Positions 5,868-8,305 of a stretch of DNA of 8,305 nt are shown piece by piece. The number at the start of each line of letters is the position of its first letter. The first letter of the stretch is position 1. The position numbers and the translations under genes are program-made. Where the stretch lies: NCBI GenBank assembly GCA_016214925.1, contig JACRMO010000198.1:1-8305 (forward strand), read 5' to 3'. The notes below the pieces were generated by a model, which was not told where the DNA came from, did not search any database, and worked only from the letters and a program-made list of their open reading frames with translations. The DNA is from Gammaproteobacteria bacterium. GTDB taxonomy: Bacteria > Pseudomonadota > Gammaproteobacteria > Thiohalobacterales > Thiohalobacteraceae.

Positions 5868-5896
5868 TTGAATCGACAGGATGCCAAGCGTATCTT
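5868..5896 (+). promoter_or_regulatory. Possible promoter and operator of the toxin-antitoxin pair
   Basis: TTGAAT (5868-5873) and TATCTT (5891-5896) have a 17-bp spacer, each matching 4 of 6 consensus bases. CTTGA[A/T]-type heptamers recur at 5867, 5894 and 5904 around the promoter and could be antitoxin binding sites. Suggestive only. Confidence 0.3.
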
Positions 5897-5924
5897 GATC
5901 CAACTTGAATTACGGGGAACCACC

Positions 5925-6155
5925 ATGAACATTTCCGAGCGTATCACCCTCGACCCGGCTGTCATGGGCGGCAAACCCTGCATCCGCGGCCTGCGTGTCA
6001 CGGTCGGCACGGTTGTCGGCATGTTGGCCGCAGGTCGCACGGAAGACGAGATACTGAACGCCTATCCCTATCTCGTGCGTGAAGATCTGCGTGCGGCACT
6101 CGCGTATGCGGCGTGGCGCGCGGAAGAGGTTGAAGCGGCGCTGACACACGCGTGA
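5925..6155 (+). CDS. DUF433-family antitoxin, 76 aa
   Basis: The protein reads as a textbook DUF433 domain from end to end: MNISERITLDPAV, MGGKPCIRGLRVTVGTVVGML, AAGRTEDEILNAYPYL, then EDLRAALAYAA. The family is a small helix-turn-helix protein usually found directly before a PIN-like toxin, where it neutralises the toxin and represses the operon. The ATG at 5925 has GGGGA at 5914-5918. The frame extends upstream to 5868, but the family start and the ribosome site agree on 5925. The stop overlaps the start of the next gene by four bases (GTGA), a typical toxin-antitoxin arrangement. The pair sits directly after the palindromic repeat, at the edge of the accessory region. Confidence 0.9.
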   Translation: MNISERITLDPAVMGGKPCIRGLRVTVGTVVGMLAAGRTEDEILNAYPYLVREDLRAALAYAAWRAEEVEAALTHA

Positions 6156-6523
6156 AAATCCTGGTGGACATGAACATCTCGCCCGGCTGGTGCGGGGTAT
6201 TGCAGGATCATGGATGGGAGGCAATTCATTGGTCCACGGTCGGCCATGCAGCCGCCCCGGATAGCGAATTGATGGCCTACGCCAGAGAGCATGGCTACGT
6301 TGTCTTAACCCACGACCTCGATTTTGGCGCCATTCTCGCCGCCACGAATGCGCAGGCTCCGAGTGTCATTCAAATCCGTACTCAGGATATCCTCTCCGAA
6401 CGATTCCAGACCCTGCTGGCAGGAGCACTGCGTCAGTTCGAGTCTGAATTAGCCTCCGGTGCGCTGATCGTCGTGGATGAGAACCGGGCCGGCGGATTAC
6501 ACGGTATTACCAATACTGCGTAA
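6152..6523 (+). CDS. DUF5615 PIN-like toxin, 123 aa
   Basis: This is the partner of the DUF433 antitoxin. The fold resembles the PIN/Mut7-C nuclease group, whose characterised relatives cleave RNA using a cluster of acidic residues. Visible candidates are D6 (KILVDMN), D37 (in AAAPDSELMAYA) and the THDLDFG motif with D55 and D57; a further conserved-looking acidic element is VVDENRAG near the C-terminus. The start is GTG at 6152, overlapping the antitoxin stop, so translation is probably coupled. Composition resembles the chromosomal genes upstream more than the cassette-like ORFs that follow. The family is clear from sequence; toxicity and RNA target are inference. Confidence 0.85.
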   Translation: MKILVDMNISPGWCGVLQDHGWEAIHWSTVGHAAAPDSELMAYAREHGYVVLTHDLDFGAILAATNAQAPSVIQIRTQDILSERFQTLLAGALRQFESELASGALIVVDENRAGGLHGITNTA

Positions 6524-6564
6524 TCCGCTTAATACACTGTCAGAATTCATGAAGGGCAAAAGAG

Positions 6565-6957
6565 ATGTCTGACGCTGTTTGGATTATTGGGGCTTTACTA
6601 GGCATAGCAGTCGTTTGGTTCCTGTTTAAGGCCATTTTGGGCTTCTCGCTTCCTGCGGAAAAGACGGGGAATGCTTATCTCAGAAAAGGATTGGAGAAAA
6701 TGGGTATTGGTAGAGACATAGTTAGTGACGAATGTCTATCTGAGCTAGTTAGCGTTGCCCTTAACTCCGCAAAAATAGAAAAAATGACAGGAAAGCATTT
6801 CAATAACAGTTTCGTTGATGGTCTAGATGCTATGGCCGACACCGTCCGTCTTTGGATACACAGCCCGAGCGATGTTATGTTCCGGCCGGTTGGAGAAGAA
6901 AAAAGCATGTATCGAGATATTTTCGAACGACACAAAATACCAACGGTGCCCCAGTAG
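6565..6957 (+). CDS. Unknown single-pass membrane protein, 130 aa, cassette-like
   Basis: I do not recognise a family. Residues about 4-27 (AVWIIGALLGIAVVWFLFKAI) form one hydrophobic helix. The remaining 100 residues are soluble and mixed helical, with a single Cys in SDECLSEL, a basic KIEKMTGKHF stretch, DGLDAMADTVRLW and a polar C-terminus ending IPTVPQ. The ATG at 6565 is supported by GAAGGG at 6551-6556. Codon use differs from all genes upstream: many A/T-ending codons and AGA/ATA/TTA-type codons in a region where neighbours are strongly G/C-ending. It ends eight bases before the attC-like site at 6965-7039, so it looks like the ORF of an integron cassette, although no matching attC remnant is clear at its 5' side. 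Confidence 0.65.
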   Translation: MSDAVWIIGALLGIAVVWFLFKAILGFSLPAEKTGNAYLRKGLEKMGIGRDIVSDECLSELVSVALNSAKIEKMTGKHFNNSFVDGLDAMADTVRLWIHSPSDVMFRPVGEEKSMYRDIFERHKIPTVPQ

Positions 6958-6964
6958 AAATGAA

Positions 6965-7039
6965 CTCTAACCACTCACTCCTGCCGACCGCCTCCGTCGC
7001 TGGCGCTCCTACGTCGTCGGCGGAGTTCAACCGTTAGCC
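6965..7039 (+). mobile_element. attC-like recombination site (59-base element), 75 bp
   Basis: Order of elements: R'' CTCTAAC (6965-6971), L'' CTCCTGCCGAC (6978-6988), a central region of 27 nt, L' GTCGGCGGAG (7016-7025) and R' GTTAGCC (7033-7039, one base off GTTRRRY). L'' and L' pair as 10 bp with one unpaired T at 6982, as expected for the extrahelical base of folded attC. The layout follows the classic aadA attC (TCTAAC, spacer, AAGCCGAC...). It lies between two short ORFs in the same orientation. Confidence 0.72.
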
Positions 7040-7055
7040 CCTTCGGAGTGCAACC

Positions 7056-7817
7056 ATGATCGACAGCATGCTCGGGGCGCTCAACCTCATTGCCCTCGTC
7101 GCGACCTTTGCAGCGGGCCTCGGCACCTTCGCATTTCTGAGAGGGCACAAGTGGCACGAATGGGCGAGCGGCTCGGTCTCCGTTTTGGCGTTTGTCGCCG
7201 TGACCCTGATCTGGCTTGTCTTTTACCGTGCTATAGGATTCCCGGGCTGGATGCGCTGGCCAACTCAGTTGTTTGAAAGTGTTTCTCAGCCGTGGCCCTC
7301 CCAATCGGTGCAGACCCAGCCCGCCTCGGCAGGCGACGTTTTCGTCAAGCCTGACTACTACTCCATCAATCACAAGGGTTGGCAACATAACACCACCCCG
7401 GCGGGAGATGTTTTTACTTGTTACAGTTGTGGTGCCCAATTTCAAGTGCAGCTCGACTACGGTCCGGAGCTGCCGGCTGACGCCACTTATCGCAGCAACA
7501 AAGACTTTCTAGCCACGCTGAGTACCGAAGCCGCTCAGAAAGACTTTGCTGACTCCCTGATACGTAGAGCGATCCCACTGCAGTCCGGCTTCACCATCTC
7601 GATTGGAAGGATTGGACTCTCTATGATCGGGGGCCTCGATGTACTCCAGTTTTCCGCGGTCGTCGAAATGCCCGGCACGATCTCGCATGACAATTCAATG
7701 GTTGGCATTCATAAAAATCGGATGATGAAGCTGACTCTCAACTATTTCGACGGCGCCATGAATGAGCAAGCAAGTGCAGCAATCAATGATCTGTATTCCA
7801 GCCTTAGGTTCTTCTGA
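7056..7817 (+). CDS. Unknown two-TM protein with a CxxC motif, 253 aa, integron cassette ORF
   Basis: I do not recognise a family. Two hydrophobic helices (about residues 5-28 and 38-57) form an N-terminal hairpin, separated by a short HKWHEW loop. A Pro/Ser/Gln-rich linker at about 68-92 follows, then a soluble domain. That domain begins with a repeated AGDVF (92-96 and 116-120) and CYSC (C122, C125), which could bind a metal or form a disulfide. The last 90 residues alternate strands and helices (GFTISIGRIGLSMIGG, LQFSAVVEMPG, RMMKLTLNYFDG, AAINDLYSSLRFF) in a way loosely like PsbP/Mog1-type folds, a weak suggestion only. The ATG at 7056 lies 17 bases after the attC-like R' site, with GGAG at 7045-7048. 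The stop lies six bases before a second R'' sequence. This tight fit between recombination sites is typical of a cassette. Confidence 0.72.
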   Translation: MIDSMLGALNLIALVATFAAGLGTFAFLRGHKWHEWASGSVSVLAFVAVTLIWLVFYRAIGFPGWMRWPTQLFESVSQPWPSQSVQTQPASAGDVFVKPDYYSINHKGWQHNTTPAGDVFTCYSCGAQFQVQLDYGPELPADATYRSNKDFLATLSTEAAQKDFADSLIRRAIPLQSGFTISIGRIGLSMIGGLDVLQFSAVVEMPGTISHDNSMVGIHKNRMMKLTLNYFDGAMNEQASAAINDLYSSLRFF

Positions 7818-7822
7818 CTCGG

Positions 7823-7844
7823 GGCTAACAAGTGGTTGCAGCCG
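7823..7844 (+). mobile_element. Half attC site (R'' and L'' only)
   Basis: R'' GGCTAAC (7823-7829) and L'' CAGCCGACG (about 7839-7847) match the left half of a canonical attC. R'' is the exact reverse complement of the GTTAGCC at 7033-7039, as expected when both come from the same circular cassette. No L' or R' follows; a metallophosphoesterase ATG begins at 7854 instead. Confidence 0.6.
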
Positions 7845-7853
7845 ACGTTTGAC

Positions 7854-8305
7854 ATGAAATACGACATCATCGGTGATATCCACGGTTGCCATCAGAGCTT
7901 GAGGGGCCTGCTCGAAAACCTTGGCTACCAGAACACTTCGGCAGGTTATTGCCATCCATCAAGACAGGTCATATTCCTTGGGGATTTTATCGATCGTGGC
8001 CCTGGACAGCGGGAGGTTTTGGACATCGTTCGCCCAATGGTGGCATCTGGCGCGGCATTGGCAGTGATGGGCAATCATGAGTTCAACGCCATTGCCTACC
8101 ATGAAAAAGACCCGGCGACGGGTGAGCACCTGAGGCCACACACAAACAAAAATTCTCGACAGCATCAAGCGTTCCTCGATTGTTATGCCGATGATGTGAA
8201 CGCACATGCTGACGTGATCGCCTGGTTCAAGACCTTGCCACTGTGGTTGGATCTTGGTGATATTCGTGTCATTCATGCCTGTTGGGACATTGCATGGATC
8301 CAAAG
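7854..8305 (+). CDS. Calcineurin-like metallophosphoesterase, N-terminal 150 aa (3' end outside the window)
   Basis: The dimetal phosphoesterase motifs are all in place: GDIHG with D8 and H10, GDFIDRGP with D44 and D47, GNHE with N74 and H75, and a later histidine H141 in VIHACWD. This is the arrangement of ApaH/PrpE/serine-threonine-phosphatase-like enzymes that hydrolyse phosphomonoesters or dinucleoside polyphosphates. The segments REVLDIVRPMV, ALAVMGNHEFNAIAY and LPLWLDLG match a widespread bacterial subgroup of unknown substrate. The ATG at 7854 gives the standard MKYDIIGDIHG start; no strong ribosome site is seen just upstream, where the half attC ends. The reading frame stays open to the last base. 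Whether this gene is a cassette passenger or the chromosomal flank into which cassettes were joined cannot be told from here. Confidence 0.88.
   Translation, partial: MKYDIIGDIHGCHQSLRGLLENLGYQNTSAGYCHPSRQVIFLGDFIDRGPGQREVLDIVRPMVASGAALAVMGNHEFNAIAYHEKDPATGEHLRPHTNKNSRQHQAFLDCYADDVNAHADVIAWFKTLPLWLDLGDIRVIHACWDIAWIQ

Noticed and set aside
6524..6564. A second full attC site before the 6565 ORF
   Set aside because: No GTTRRRY, paired arms or R'' complement could be found; only a weak TTAATAC resemblance.
1..8305. CRISPR array, tRNA or rRNA gene, or transposase
   Set aside because: No regularly spaced repeats with unique spacers, no cloverleaf or rRNA-like sequence and no transposase motif were seen in either strand.

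Overview
The window looks like the chromosome of a GC-rich gammaproteobacterium. It carries a PhoP/PhoQ-type two-component system, TcdA, a CybB-type cytochrome b561, a TrmH-family methyltransferase remnant and an intergenic repeat of the GTAGGATGGGT type, which from memory is common in Chromatiales-like genomes. That placement is inference; no marker gene fixes the genus.

Positions 1-1128 hold the 3' part of a TrmG/YfiF-like SpoU rRNA methyltransferase with no intact 5' end in this frame, then a complete four-helix cytochrome b561 with its own sigma-70-like promoter. A strong hairpin at 1145-1170 separates this gene from a convergent minus-strand gene for a small exported Tyr/Arg-rich protein.

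Positions 1221-5774 look like one regulatory unit. Two divergent promoters (1618-1652 minus, 1676-1710 plus) are mirror images around position 1664. Each has a TGTTCA-type hexamer repeated at an 11-bp period, ending 12 nt before a -10 element, which is the layout known for PhoP-activated promoters. One faces the small exported protein. The other faces a co-directional set: glycine-zipper envelope protein, exported PepSY protein, phoP, phoQ and tcdA. phoP, phoQ and tcdA are packed with 0-nt spacing and a 1-nt overlap. The simplest reading is a self-activating PhoPQ locus that controls at least two envelope proteins, with the tRNA modification enzyme TcdA carried along by the operon.

From about 5771 the window becomes accessory. 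It holds a palindromic intergenic repeat whose first bases supply the tcdA stop codon, and a DUF433/DUF5615-type toxin-antitoxin pair. After these come two unrecognised ORFs with integron-cassette features. A 75-bp attC-like site (6965-7039) lies between the two ORFs. A half attC (R''-L'' only, 7823-7844) follows the second and abuts the start of a metallophosphoesterase that runs off the window. No integron integrase is visible. The cassette ORF at 6565-6957 is visibly more AT-rich than the upstream genes, consistent with transfer.
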